The notes under the pieces were generated by a model that saw only the letters and a program-made list of their open reading frames with translations, did not search any database and was not told where the DNA came from. DNA of 64,000 nucleotides, from the NCBI RefSeq assembly GCF_964204645.1, contig NC_134031.1, positions 6,493,001-6,557,000 of the forward strand, in the 5' to 3' direction. Position numbers and translations under genes: made by a program. This DNA comes from Tubulanus polymorphus (taxonomy: Eukaryota; Nemertea; Palaeonemertea; Tubulaniformes; Tubulanidae). Positions 34,801-46,068 of this stretch are shown here, piece by piece. The stretch's first letter is position 1. Every line of letters begins with the position of its first letter.

Positions 34801-34928
34801 TTAACCCGGGGCTTACTTAATTGATAATGAATGAGTTAAACCCGGTGTATTAATTTTCCAAAATTACCTGTAATGCTAGAAGGCCTAGCGACCAGGAAAA
34901 TGAAAGCGATGTAACAGTAAATTTCCAT
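31562..34928 (-). CDS. Secreted chymotrypsin-family serine protease (six exons, 266 aa)
   Basis: Exons: 34,868-34,928; 34,456-34,615; 34,137-34,267; 32,906-33,055; 32,109-32,248; 31,562-31,720 (801 nt). All phases agree. Exon 1 encodes a signal peptide (MEIYCYIAFIFLVARPSSIT). A short pro-segment ends at Arg27, and cleavage gives the new N-terminus IINGENA. The catalytic triad is intact: His69 (LTAAHC), Asp120 (DDIAIMKL), Ser217 (GDSGGP). The Trp-Gly block GWGALNNDM is present. The residue six before the catalytic Ser, which sets S1 specificity (Asp in trypsin), is Ala (AICAGDSGG), so trypsin-like specificity is unlikely. There is no extra domain, so it may be digestive or act in extracellular processing. 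Intron 3 holds a MITE and a LINE fragment; intron 4 a long hairpin. Confidence 0.9.
31795..31862. repeat. ATGCAT and (CGCA)n microsatellites
   Basis: ATATGCATATGCATATGCAT is followed by about eight CGCA units, inside the last intron of the protease gene. Confidence 0.9.
32583..32639. repeat. 57-bp near-perfect palindrome in protease intron 4
   Basis: Arms of 28 bp (TAATTTTGGGCTGATTTTGT then TGGCTTAT, and its exact reverse complement) are separated by one base. A smaller hairpin, GTTTTGGTG-CCA-CACCAAAAC, lies at 32,478-32,498. Confidence 0.93.
33146..33387. mobile_element. MITE, mariner-type ends
   Basis: Left end CAGTGGAACCACGTTGTAAC; right end, reverse complemented, CAGTGAAATGTCGTTACAAC. 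Internal GTTGTAACGAGG repeats the end motif. About 242 bp, no coding. Related to the element at 55,591-55,745. Confidence 0.7.
33693..33911 (+). pseudogene. LINE fragment, start of RT domain, in protease intron 3
   Basis: One open stretch reads NIILDSGVVPSAWVQGYIIP, LYKGKGDQGDPSNYRGITIL and SCLGKLFTLVLNNRLSNQ before a TAG at 33,909-33,911. This is the highly conserved start of a non-LTR reverse transcriptase. It is opposite in strand to the host gene and is cut short on both sides. Confidence 0.82.
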
Positions 34929-36214
34929 ATGGTACGAAATGAAATTGTGCAGCTAAAGCAAACAGAAGTCTGTGTTTATCTGGAACTCATGTGTCTAAAA
35001 CATATGTATCAACTTTACAAATAGCGATAGTAATATTCTGATAAGCTCTAAAGCCTTTTTTATAATTCGAAGCGATTCGTATTGGACAGACTGTTTGTTT
35101 TTGTACTTAGATAATGGAGTCTAAACTTAGCTGAAAATCACATGTATGTTCGTTCGTCTGTAGACATTTGGTTCTACGACATAATCTGATGGTATTATTG
35201 AGAAGGTTTTAACATACTTTGATGTACGTACGGTAGAGAGCTGTGTTATCACACGTGCGCTTTTTTGCCGGTACAAAAACGAAGCGACCCGGGCCAAATT
35301 TTAGCGCTTTGTTTAAGCATTGTTAGTATCGAGTGAGTGGTTAGCATATGAACGCGCTTTCCCTAATTAGGAGCGGGCCACATTTGACTCGGGCCCGATC
35401 CGTGCCAATTTATCCCTGGCAAAATCGCCTCTCCGTGTGGTTGGTTGATGAATGCATCTACCCTAAAAATTTCCCATATGAAGACGCTTAAATCAGGTGC
35501 CTCGAGGTTTGGTATATACATATATCCCCTCTTTGATCAGGTCTCAGGCCTTGAGGTTTGGCGTATACATGTAACGCCTCTCCCTAGGGCATATCATGAG
35601 AAAGATTGGATCGAAAACAAGAAGCCGTCTTGTGACCTTTTTGTCATTCTAGCACGATCTGAATTCTTAGGCCTATAATAGCTTATTCTCGCTGAAAACA
35701 ATTTTAGTTGTTTTCAACTCAGTTTCTCACTGTGTACAAGAGTTAATCCAAAATTCCTTGGGTGGGACTTGTCTCACGATACACTTATAGGCACATTGTT
35801 CCCAAATACATGCAGTGCAATACATTAACAAACAAATGTACTCCGGATGTTTCATTTTGACGGTGTATCTATGCCATAATGTTTGCTAGTGTTCTTCTTT
35901 ACACAATATTGAATATACGTAGTTCATATGTGTTATACATACAATAGTATCCCATTATATTGGTTCTTTCATTGTTCCCGAATAGATACACTTTTTCGTC
36001 TTTCATCTCAACTTTCAAAGCACATTTTGTAGCGCTAGATTGAATTGAGAATTAATGAGGATATAGAATTTGTAGACACAAGCCGAGAATATTCGCGCAT
36101 CAAATTTGCACATAACGCAAGCTCGTTTTGTAAATCTAAATTGAAGCTTTATGAATAGTTTTATTAGTTCGCGGAGCGTATTATCCTGAGCAACATCTCA
36201 CTCGACACTTCAAC
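34929..36214. other. Intergenic region between protease and GPCR 2; no gene seen
   Basis: No supported gene. The sequence around 35,720-35,830 (GACTTGTCTCACGATACACT and TTCCCAAATACATGCAGTGC) has a weak counterpart at 38,750-38,830, beyond GPCR 2, suggesting an old duplication. Confidence 0.4.
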
Positions 36215-37285
36215 ATGAGCGTAAATGTGACGACACCACAGTCCCCCTCTAGAACGTCCATGTGTTCCATAAAGCTGGAAGTTCAATACGCTTTATTTCC
36301 ACTGCATGTCTTCATAGGAATTCCTGTATCAGTGACTGGAATCGTACTAAATGTTTTATCAGTCATCGTTTTAAACCAAATGTCAACAAAAAGTTTTAGT
36401 TCAGCGTTGTTTCTGCTCAAGTATCTCAGCTACGCCGAGTGTGTATTTTTGGTCACCGATCTGAACTACAGGGGTTTAAGATATCTTGTTTCGATGATTC
36501 AACTCGGGGTTGATGTATTCAGGATGACGGCTGCGATGCAACCTTTCATGCTAATCGGTTCGATCACCGCATATGACATAGCACTACAAAATCGTAATTG
36601 GACTATAGTTCTATTGAGTTTAGACAGACTCGTTCACGTTGCGTTCCCTTTTAAAGCTATTAAATGGTTCACACGTATACGAAGTCTTGTCGTAGTAATA
36701 GCACTGACGTTGCTTTCAATCTATAGTCAAATGTATAAATACTTCTATCTCAGACTTAAATGGGTCAATCGAACCTGTCCGCACAGGAAACCCGGGTATA
36801 GAGTAGTTTTTGGAAGTGTTAATGTAACTGTTGGCCGATTTTATGGTCCTGCAATAGGTTCGTTGGCGCCGTTAACGTTTCTCGCGGCGTTCGCGGTTAC
36901 AACGCTGATCTTAACAAAACAGATACGCAGACGTCAAAAGGAAGTAGCTGTTAGTACTAGCGACAAAAACTCGACGCAAGCGATGAAGATGACGTTATGT
37001 ATCATAGGTCTACATGCATTGTTTGAACTGCCTGGTGGTATTAACCACATTATAATCGGTTTGAAACGTCATAGAATAATAACATATCCATATAGAGGAA
37101 TCGAAGGAACGACCGATTCCGTGGTAGGTTTACTCAATAGAATCGATTCCATTAGTAATTTCGTTATTTTTGTTCTAGCTAGTCCTTCCTTTCGAAAATT
37201 GTTGAAAAATACTCTGCTCAAATGTCGATCAAAATACACACAAATATGGACTACTCAATGTACACAGCGTGCGAAACAAAGATGA
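36215..37285 (+). CDS. GPCR 2: class A orphan receptor (single exon, 356 aa)
   Basis: Intronless seven-transmembrane protein starting at ATG 36,215. TM1 holds VTGIVLNVLSVIVLN with the conserved Asn. After an unusually long first extracellular loop, TM3 ends in LLSLDRLVHVAFPFKAI, a DRY variant, followed by FPF as in GPCR 1 and 3. The second extracellular loop carries NRTCPHRK. TM5 reads LAPLTFLAAFAVTTLIL, then a basic third loop (KQIRRRQKE), TM6 IIGLHALFELPGGINHII and TM7 SISNFVIFVLASPSFRKLL, lacking NPxxY. NVT near the N-terminus could be glycosylated. FELPGG and FEFPAG at TM6 link it to GPCR 3 more closely than to GPCR 1. Ligand unknown. AATAAA occurs about 50 bp after the stop. Confidence 0.82.
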   Translation: MSVNVTTPQSPSRTSMCSIKLEVQYALFPLHVFIGIPVSVTGIVLNVLSVIVLNQMSTKSFSSALFLLKYLSYAECVFLVTDLNYRGLRYLVSMIQLGVDVFRMTAAMQPFMLIGSITAYDIALQNRNWTIVLLSLDRLVHVAFPFKAIKWFTRIRSLVVVIALTLLSIYSQMYKYFYLRLKWVNRTCPHRKPGYRVVFGSVNVTVGRFYGPAIGSLAPLTFLAAFAVTTLILTKQIRRRQKEVAVSTSDKNSTQAMKMTLCIIGLHALFELPGGINHIIIGLKRHRIITYPYRGIEGTTDSVVGLLNRIDSISNFVIFVLASPSFRKLLKNTLLKCRSKYTQIWTTQCTQRAKQR

Positions 37286-40213
37286 TGCGCTAGACGTTCT
37301 GCCCGTGACGTCATCGCGCGTCGACCGGTCACAGTGAATAAACGGAACCCTATTCCCTAAAAGTCCAATCCCCTCATAACCAGTCAAGGTAAAATGTATG
37401 CGATTGTGTATTAGAATTTTGTCAGTGAAATTACCATTGAATATCGTGCAAGTGGCATGAGGCGGGCATTGAAGAGATTGGATTCGCAAAATCTCCCACC
37501 TGTGTGGAAATAAGCAAAGTGATACGATTGATTTCAAAACCCACGTTCAAAAGATAGGGACTTTTTGAACATTAGGCCCAAGTTAAAGAAACGTGACGTT
37601 TCCCAGTGCAAATTCTTTCCAATTGAATGATTTGGCTCAATTGAACAGTCAATCAGTCAATGATTCGTACGACAACTGCGTGCACAGCCATTTATTTGTT
37701 GGGGGTCCTGTGTATTGTGTCAAATTTTAAATGTATTCTGTATTGTGCATATCATTTACTTTATCAATATAATGAATGTAGCTGCAAAGCAGCGGTTACG
37801 GGTTTTCTGTCTACCAGCTAATATGCCAACCTTTGGAAGTTATGAATGAAAATTGTTTGTTGTTGGGGTTTCAAGCCTGGTATTACAAGTACATTTACGC
37901 CAATGTATCATATGACAGTAATACCATATAAAGTACTTTCAATATAAAGATACACTATAAGACTTATCAATGAAAGTTAACTTGAATTGACGTGTATCCG
38001 ATTCCAAACCAACAAATAAATGAAATATTTTCGCAGGTGAAATAGAATCCGTGTTGCAAATGTAAAAGTCAACGAGATAATACGAGTTCCAAGTTCTCCA
38101 ACGCAACGGAACATGGCCATACTCACACTACCGGTATTATAAAACATTCATCTAAACAAGATTGTTTGACAATTCGGTAGATTAAACTTCTGAAACTTCT
38201 TAATTTCTGAAGCCATAATTAACATAGTTTCGTTTCCAACACGCGGGCTATAAACAGCACGATGGCGCTATACAGACTACAGATCGATGATCACTTGAAA
38301 ACCCACCAAACCTCTCATACTTAAAGACTTTAATATTCAGTACCCCGCAATATGATGTGATATTATAATGCAAAGAAGTGAATTCTGTAAAATAGCAGAA
38401 AATCCTTGAAAATACACTTATTCATTGACCACCGAGATCACGTAAAGTTACTTTATTGACTGTTTGCAACGTGTCAAATATGTTGAAACGTCATAACCAG
38501 AATCTTAATGATTAATAATTGGAAACTTCAATTAACAATTATTTTAGCCTGATGATGGCTGTTTCTTAACAACTGATATGTTCTGTGGTTTTTCTTGCTG
38601 CATTCAAGAGTTATTCTTAAAGTACATAAAAGATATGTTTTTGATGGTGCATCATAGGATTGTGCAGCTGCGTTATTTCTCTTATCAGTTTCGGACCAAT
38701 GAACCCTCAGAGCTATGTTGAAATATCGATCTACAAAATCATCTCTCGTAAATCTCTCAGTGTGAGACTTGTCTGATTATATGCTCTTAATCACAGAGTT
38801 CCCAAATGCATGTAATGGGCATCATTTCATCAGTATTAGGAAAATATAAACAAAAGCTCGAGTTCATGGCCGTGGTTGCTGTCGGACTACCAACGTGGAT
38901 GCTGCTTCACATAAGAAATAAAAATTGAAGTTAAGCCAACAAACTTGTCAGACAGTGACTTACGTATCTACGTAAGGAAACCTAAATGTGACACTTGAGC
39001 TCTAGCTGGTGCAAACTTATATTCAGATCATTGTGACGTGTGTAGGTACCTAAGCATACATGGGACGATGGAATGATGTGGCTGAAATGAGGGTTTTGAA
39101 CGAGGAGGGTAGGAAAAGAAAGGCAGAATCATAAAGAGGCTGGACCCATTGAAAGAAAGAGTTGTACCTATTATCTCTAATTCATACGAAAGAACGACAT
39201 CGGTGAGATAGTAAAATACAAGGAATCAAAAATACAAACAACTAAACTAACACAAGCAGTGTAATGCATAAACAATACCTGTATGTTTCCTTTTGTCAGT
39301 ATGTCTTTGTCATAGTCTTCACTTCTTTCTGCACAATAGGGAATATACTAGTTGATTATTAGCACCTGCTCAAAACCATTTTTAGGTCCTGGAAACAACT
39401 TCTACTTGCCATCAGGCCCTAAAAGACGATTCAGTTTATCGCGAAAATATCTTCCAAGTCCTAGAAACAACTTTTAAGTTGTCTTCGGTGAGTGCTGAAT
39501 AGGAGCAGCTGCTGGAAAATGTTTCTAAACCAATTTGGGATTGCGTGGCCTGAATACGCCACGATAGGATGTTGTTAACGATCAGAATTAAATTTTGTTG
39601 AATAAGAAAACGTAAGATATAAATCGTAAAATATGATTTAATTGTCTATTGGTGATTACGCATATTATACCGACTTCATATCGTAAACAGAACTGTTAAA
39701 AAAATCAATTTGAAATATGTTCAACGTTAATTAATTGAGTGCTTCCTAATTCAATTTTATAAGGCATAAAGCAAAACACGCGCATGAATATATATTTCAT
39801 ATTGGAGAATATATTTCTAGGATACAATTGATATGACGTCGAAAGTATTTCCTCTGCGCGTGAAGTGAAAACCGAGTTTATTTCGACGCTGTTTCTAAGG
39901 GCACCATCATGCTATCATCCGGGTGCGAGTTGGTGTTCAGATTTCCACGTGATTTCTGCAATTTAAATTATAAATTATTTGAATATGCAGGGACGCGCCA
40001 ATTATAACCGGAGCGCCTGCCCAAAGGTGCGTTCAACGGTCAGATGTAGGTTCTTCACCGGTTATATACTAATTGTTCAAATTTATCAAACAGATTTTTG
40101 GACGTCAAATAGCAGTCAACTCTGACGTCAGTTGACGAACGGAATGACCTGACGTGACGTTACGTGAGGCAATTCAATATATCGCGACGAGCGCTTTAAT
40201 GTTCGTTAATATA
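37286..40213. other. Non-coding region after GPCR 2; no gene seen
   Basis: No supported coding, RNA gene or strong repeat. Weak similarity to the 5' flank of GPCR 2 at 38,750-38,830. Confidence 0.4.
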
Positions 40214-41037
40214 CAGGGTGTCTCAGAAAATATGTTACACTGCCTTAAGGTTACTAATTCATTAACTATGATTTAAATTATTATTTTTTGGGGGAAAGTT
40301 GGTAGACCTGGATGTTTACTCGAGAATGAAATGTTGAAATGTAAAAAAATAAGTCATGCATGGCTGAGCACAAGCAGGTTTATGAATCGCCATTAAAATT
40401 CTGTCGAAACAAATTTGCGGATTGCTCCATTGTGTATGTCTATTGTTAAATGACCACCTGCCTGTTGGAATATTGATTTGAAATAAAAAAATCATTGAAT
40501 TTCACTCCTTGTGATGTTTTTTCATGTTGGGAAATGTAAAAACTAAGTAATTCAAAAGACCATCAGCAGGAATCAAGGAGTTAGTGTCCGGAAAGTAAAA
40601 GATTTTGAGAAATACTGAATCTGATGTATCAAAATTCAACGTTGAGCTTAACTGTGCATTGGTAAAATAGTGATGACATTGAACAAGTGCCAGAGAAGCT
40701 TAATTTGTCATGAGTACTAACAATTTTATCAAGTAGAAATCTGCTTCAGTTGATTTAATTGCCCGGTCTCAAATTATGTGAAGTGAAAGCGGAACATTTA
40801 TCAATAAACATTTATAATGCAATAATCCTTATTTTTTGTATTGGTTTGACTCCATTTTAAGGACCATTCAAAAACATTGTATGCTCAGCCATGCATGACT
40901 TATTTCTTTCATTTAAACGTTCCATCCTCGAGTAAACATCCAAGTCTACCAACCTACCCCCAAGAATTCTTATTTCAATTATAGTTAATGTATAATTAAT
41001 CTTTAAGCTATGGTAACACATTTTTTGAGACACCCTG
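40214..41037. mobile_element. Non-autonomous Tc1/mariner element with ~150-bp inverted repeats and TA target site
   Basis: The left end reads CAGGGTGTCTCAGAAAATAT and the right end, reverse complemented, CAGGGTGTCTCAAAAAATGT. Both are flanked by TA. Similarity continues inward for about 150 bp, including ACCTGGATGTTTACTCGAG and AAGTCATGCATGGCTGAGCA on the left and their complements on the right. The roughly 490-bp middle has no transposase. The right end lies about 60 bp from the 3' end of the iGluR-like coding region. Confidence 0.85.
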
Positions 41038-41099
41038 TATTTTGTAAATGAAAAAATACAAATTAAATCGAATCGCATTCTAAGATGATATAATCAAAA

Positions 41100-44000
41100 T
41101 TAAGTTACAATTACCTTGCCATGAAATTTGAAAAAGAGAATTTCAGCTAACAAGACCAATAATGCAACAGCCATACCGATAGCCAGCATAATGAAAATAC
41201 CCCTTGTATCGGGCAATTTACTTTCATCAATCTCCTCATCTGCCTCCTTGACGTCCTCTTTTTTCCACCATTTGTTGTACAGCTCTTCGAGTTTACCGCT
41301 CGCTTTCATTTTTGTTATAGCTGAATTCAGCTTCGATTTCATCGGCGAGTTTTTTGGCAATGCCAAGCCGTACTGTCCTTTATTCAAGAGCCCTCCGATT
41401 AGTACCAGGTCCTTGTCCTTCCTCGATATGCGCTCTAGATAAGGGCTCATCCCTATGAATGCGAATCCGCCTTGCTTCACCAGTTCGTGTCCTTCTTCCG
41501 TCGAATTGAGAAATTTTAATTTCGGCAGCATTTTTTGATGGACAGGATTGTTAGAATTCTTCAAGAAATTGTAGGTTCGGCTGCTTTCGATCACGCCGTA
41601 TTCCAGATTAGATTTGAACAAGGCGGAATCGGAGCTGACTTTCGCCGACGACGATTGCGTTGACAGGAACGGTTTAACTAGTATCAGGATAAGGATGTAT
41701 GAGATAAAAGTGATAAGACAGAATGCCCACCACCACACTGACAAAACCCGAGATGCGAGGCTGATCGGTCGCCATCTACTCCCACCTGAAAAAAATGAGA
41801 AACCGTACGCAATCGGTTCGATACATGTTTGATTTGGATTTCAACAGTTTTGATTTTTAAATTTGTAAAGACGGATTTAGGGGGGGGGGGGGTCTCGGGG
41901 TCCAGACCCCTGCCTTCCGAATAGAAGTTGCCTTTTTTATGAAGACAGAGATCGTTAAATTGTTTAACATTGTATACTCTTCCTCTCGGAAATCAAATCT
42001 ACTTTCAGAAATATCTAACACCGAGGGTGGGACTCAGTGGCCTTCCTTTGACATGGCTGCTATATCTGAGAAATGATTTATTTTCTTCCGGCCTTCCCAT
42101 TTTCCTAGATCTGCCCCTGCAGTGCTCATCCTATTCTAGGGGAACACAAGTCAGTAGTGTTTTGTATGTAAAAAGATAACAGTAAAACTAAGCCGGAATG
42201 AAGTGGTTCGCGAGTTGGAAGAAGTCACATTATTGTAACTCCATTCATATCATACAAACTGTTTTTCGTAATATTTGCTTATTCTCCACTAACCTTGCAT
42301 CGCAAACCCAGTTACAGTGTACCATAACGTCTGATAAATGTTGAAGCCTTGACCTTGCCTGGTTACGGGGGTCACCTCTCGACGTAGGGTTCTTTTGTGC
42401 CAGCCATACGGATCAAACCGATTAAATATCGCCAAGAGAATACTAGTCTACAAAATACGGAATCGGCTTAGTCAAATTCGAACTCGCAGCTCTGGAACTG
42501 GGTTCTGAATAAGGGAACATCTCAAAATTGAATAAGAATAACTCGCGGAAGTGGGTGGGGGGGGGGGGGGGGGTTGAAGGCCTCCCATTGATTGATCACG
42601 ACTGCCGAACTATCGATCATTGCTATAGGATCCGAATCAGCTTTAAACTCTCAAGCTCTAAACTCTCGCACACTTTAGATATTAGGCATTTGACCGGAGC
42701 TCGAAAGAATTTCAATTTAGATATAATACTGTTCGCAGTAGATCTACTTTTCTCTTTTTAGATGATGTTGGTTTTCAGATTAATCTTATTTTATTCTTTA
42801 TGAAGTCTATTAGAGTTTCCAATCGGTGTTGTTTATATAATTTTTCCAGTTTATTTCAAATTGAATGTGTAATCAAAATAAACGCGTGAGAACTTATCTT
42901 TGTCACTGGTCTTTCATTAGAAAACCAATAGTTATAACTTAGGCATGTGTCAAACTAAATGGCGGGATGGGGGTAACAAGAATTAAACAGTTATTCTTAT
43001 CGACACAACTATTAAAATTTTGAGCTGCTCCTTAAATCGCGCCCATAACAGGAATGTGTGCTATGTTTTACTTACCAGGATCCAAGCGACGATTAGTAAT
43101 AACCAAGTGATCAGCGGGAACGGTTTGAAGAAATACGTCATGTTAGGCGTCTCTTTAACGACGAAAGCGTCGTTTTTGTTCATCATTATAGTCACTCCGT
43201 ACGACATAATGCTTTCGGTGAAATCGACCACTTTCAGGCGATCAGGAGATATCGTCATAGCAGCTGCTGCAATATCCGCTTTCTGAAAAATTTTCATAGT
43301 TCTAATTCCTGATTTTTTGTTTTAAAGTCATTATTATTATATAAGTTTATTTCTTTACAAAAATACAATACAAAAATACAGTCATAACTATTACATAAAA
43401 AGTTAAAGAATGTACTTCTACATTGTACAGCGTAGTAAAGAAAACGAACTCGTTTGGATTCAGTTAACCTACCTTGGCAAGTATTTCTTCAATCATTCCA
43501 TTCCATTGTTCTTTGCCACCGACCATCGATTTGGTGCCGTATTTCCCGTCGGGAACCAAATAGATGTTATACTTCAAATCGCTGATTTCGTTTGCTAATT
43601 CGTCCAATATGTCTTTCATGAAGCCTTCGTATTTGTCATTTCCCGACAGAGATTTGTCGTCTCGTGGGATCAAATACAATTTATCCTGAAAGCGAATAGC
43701 CATACGTAAGAGATGAAATTCATGACGGTAATATCAAGTTGTAAAAAATATTGCCTTCATTACTATGATTTTACCAAGGGCCAGTTGCGCATTAAATATA
43801 TTTCGTGAGCAATCTTCGTGCTTAACCAACCTTCGATATGTACTTACTACAATCGTTACGACTCTTGTGTTGGGTGCAGTTTGTCCGTCTAAAAAAGATG
43901 CACATATTAATTGTATTTAGAATAAGTAAGTTTGGAGGTCATACACGGGTTGTACTGATTTGAAATGATTAGCTTTAAGCGAGGCTTATCTGGTTTCAAT

Positions 44001-45080
44001 TAGTCTCCGTACATAAACTAAGATATAGAATATGCAGCCATTCCATTTGATATAGATCAATTACAATATCTATGCAGCACGAACAAACTTGAACTGAAGA
44101 TTGAATTTCACTAATTTTTTAAAAATGTCGTGACCTAGCACTTATTCGTTTCAATGGATTCTGCGATTAAAACAATATATATTCAGTCCAACTGATGAAA
44201 AACCAACAATCAAATCGCAGAAGAATACAAGTTAGGCGAAATTCGAGAAAGTAAGTCGACGAATGAAATTATTCTTAAAGACGTCTTTAGAATTTTAACA
44301 ATACTATTTTTATTATGTCTATTTACTATCAATTTAATGAGTTATTTAACACCATATATTGGGCATCATTTTTAATAGCTCAAATACGTTTTATAGGTGA
44401 GTGTATTTACATTTAGCTTTAATTATTAGCAAGTAATAATGTTGTAGAAAAGGCCTGCATTTAATGATGCTATTATTTTAAGTACTTGTATTATGTAGCA
44501 AGTGATAAGGAATTAAGTTGTGTTTTGTTTTAATGAATATCTCTGAGAAAATACTTTAACAAATGCAAAAGTATAGACTAGTGGGTAAGTATAGCCAGTA
44601 TCTATGATCACCTACTATATATATATATAAATATACATAGGCCTTATTAGTTATGTTCTTTTTCATATCAATACTTTATCACTTTATTATTGTACTGTAA
44701 TACAATGATTACATTCTGGATTTTGGATCTCTCTGAGACAAACATTAAAAGAAAAACATTATATATTATATGGATATTTATGATTATATTTTATCGGATT
44801 TTCATCATCGTTTTATAGGAGCTAGTTCCCCTAGCGACAACTACACCGAAGAGTTTTGTCGTTAAAGAATCACAGGTAGTATTCGTGAATAGTTGCTGAC
44901 CTCTGAACAGCATATTCGTAGTAGCTGTCTAGTAAAATTCGAAATATTTCATGCAGTAGTTATACCAGTTACACCCGGATTAATTTTGAACAGAATATCA
45001 ATTCGTTACAAACCTGTCAATGATATCATCAAATTACACAATATCACCGTCCCAAATATGACGTTCATCCTAACCAACAT
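41100..45080 (-). CDS. Ionotropic glutamate receptor-like channel without amino-terminal domain (six exons, 455 aa)
   Basis: Exons: 45,014-45,080; 43,848-43,888; 43,473-43,685; 43,076-43,282; 42,294-42,447; 41,100-41,785 (1,368 nt), all in phase. Order: signal peptide (MLVRMNVIFGTVILCNLMIS), S1 (about 27-155: YEGFMKDILDEL, YLVPDGKYG, WNGMIEEIL, KADIAAAAMTISPDR, VVDFTES), TM1 (160-185), pore loop with GFAMQGG (224-229), TM3, S2 (about 275-410) and TM4 (about 425-448). There is no room for the usual ATD of about 400 residues. The Arg that holds the ligand carboxylate is kept (Arg122). The S2 acidic residue that binds the ligand amino group appears to be Met340 (FAFIGMSPYLER), and the gate motif SYTANLAAF is SYILILILV (256-264). 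Probably a divergent ionotropic receptor; ligand and conductance uncertain. Confidence 0.87.
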
Positions 45081-46068
45081 CGTGTAGCTGCTGCAACCCG
45101 CGCCTGCTCTCGTCTGTCTTCGTATTGCCTCACACCCTTTCTCTCTATCAAACTCGTGTGGTTAATTATAAACCCATCTCGATAGTTCGGTATGTATCAG
45201 TCCTATCTTTTCTATACAGTCAGGAACAGTTGACATTCTAACCGAATTCCACATCTCGATATATCGTATCTAACGTGCTATATTAAAACTTTGAATGAGA
45301 AAAGAACCCACTTATCTCAGTCTTGAAACAGCAGTTTGTTTAAGTGCAATTTAAGTTATATTTCGTAAATTCGTAAGATTTTCATGAATGAGACTCCCTT
45401 TTCATTCAAAATTAAGGATAAAAACGTTTCGGACATCTGCAACCGGCAAATCTTTCAGGTTACAACCAAACATGAATGCCTTCTTCTATGTTAGCGATTT
45501 CTACTGTAGTTGACGTCTATCAGTAACACTTCTAAGCTTCCAAATTTGCATTAGATATCTGATTATCTGTTTTTCACTTGAAAATGTGCCCGAAACTACT
45601 GCATTGATAATAATTGCATGCATTTCATTAAATTGAATGCAAATATCAATTTGTCACAAATGATTCATCCCTAAACGATTCATTCATTACACCGCGGGAA
45701 AACAATCATTATCTTCTTCACAGTTTATCATCGATTCTAATAGTCGGTGCACGGGTTATATTTGAGAATTATTCAACATGGTAACGACGGGGTGTTACCT
45801 CTGTTGGGTTTATAAGTATGAATATAAGTATATAAGTATGAATATTTTTGTATAGATTTTGTATGTGTATTATGTAGTCTATTGAACGATCTGGTGTTGG
45901 TCAGGGTTTACGCCTCCAAAATTCTTATCTGTCAGGTGTGGTATAAATGTGTGCATTCCCTGACCAGTACCAGTTAGTTCACACCGTTGCCACATTAAAG
46001 TTATATTGAAGTTAAGTCTACATTCGTGGTTTTGTGTCGTTTTTCGTTGAAATTGGTGGATTTCGACC

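Noticed and set aside
40857-41078. 73-codon minus-strand frame with YRVSQKMCYHS
   Set aside because: It is the inverted repeat end of the mariner-type element, whose ends commonly give such short frames; no transposase domain is present.
41128-41832. Plus-strand open frames of 72 and 104 codons over the iGluR-like gene
   Set aside because: Antisense to the last exon of the iGluR-like gene, which has clear S2 and TM4 sequence.
42557-42573. Run of 17 G residues, with another of 12 at 41,881
   Set aside because: Could form a G-quadruplex, but both lie in iGluR-like introns with no other feature, so they are treated as simple repeats.
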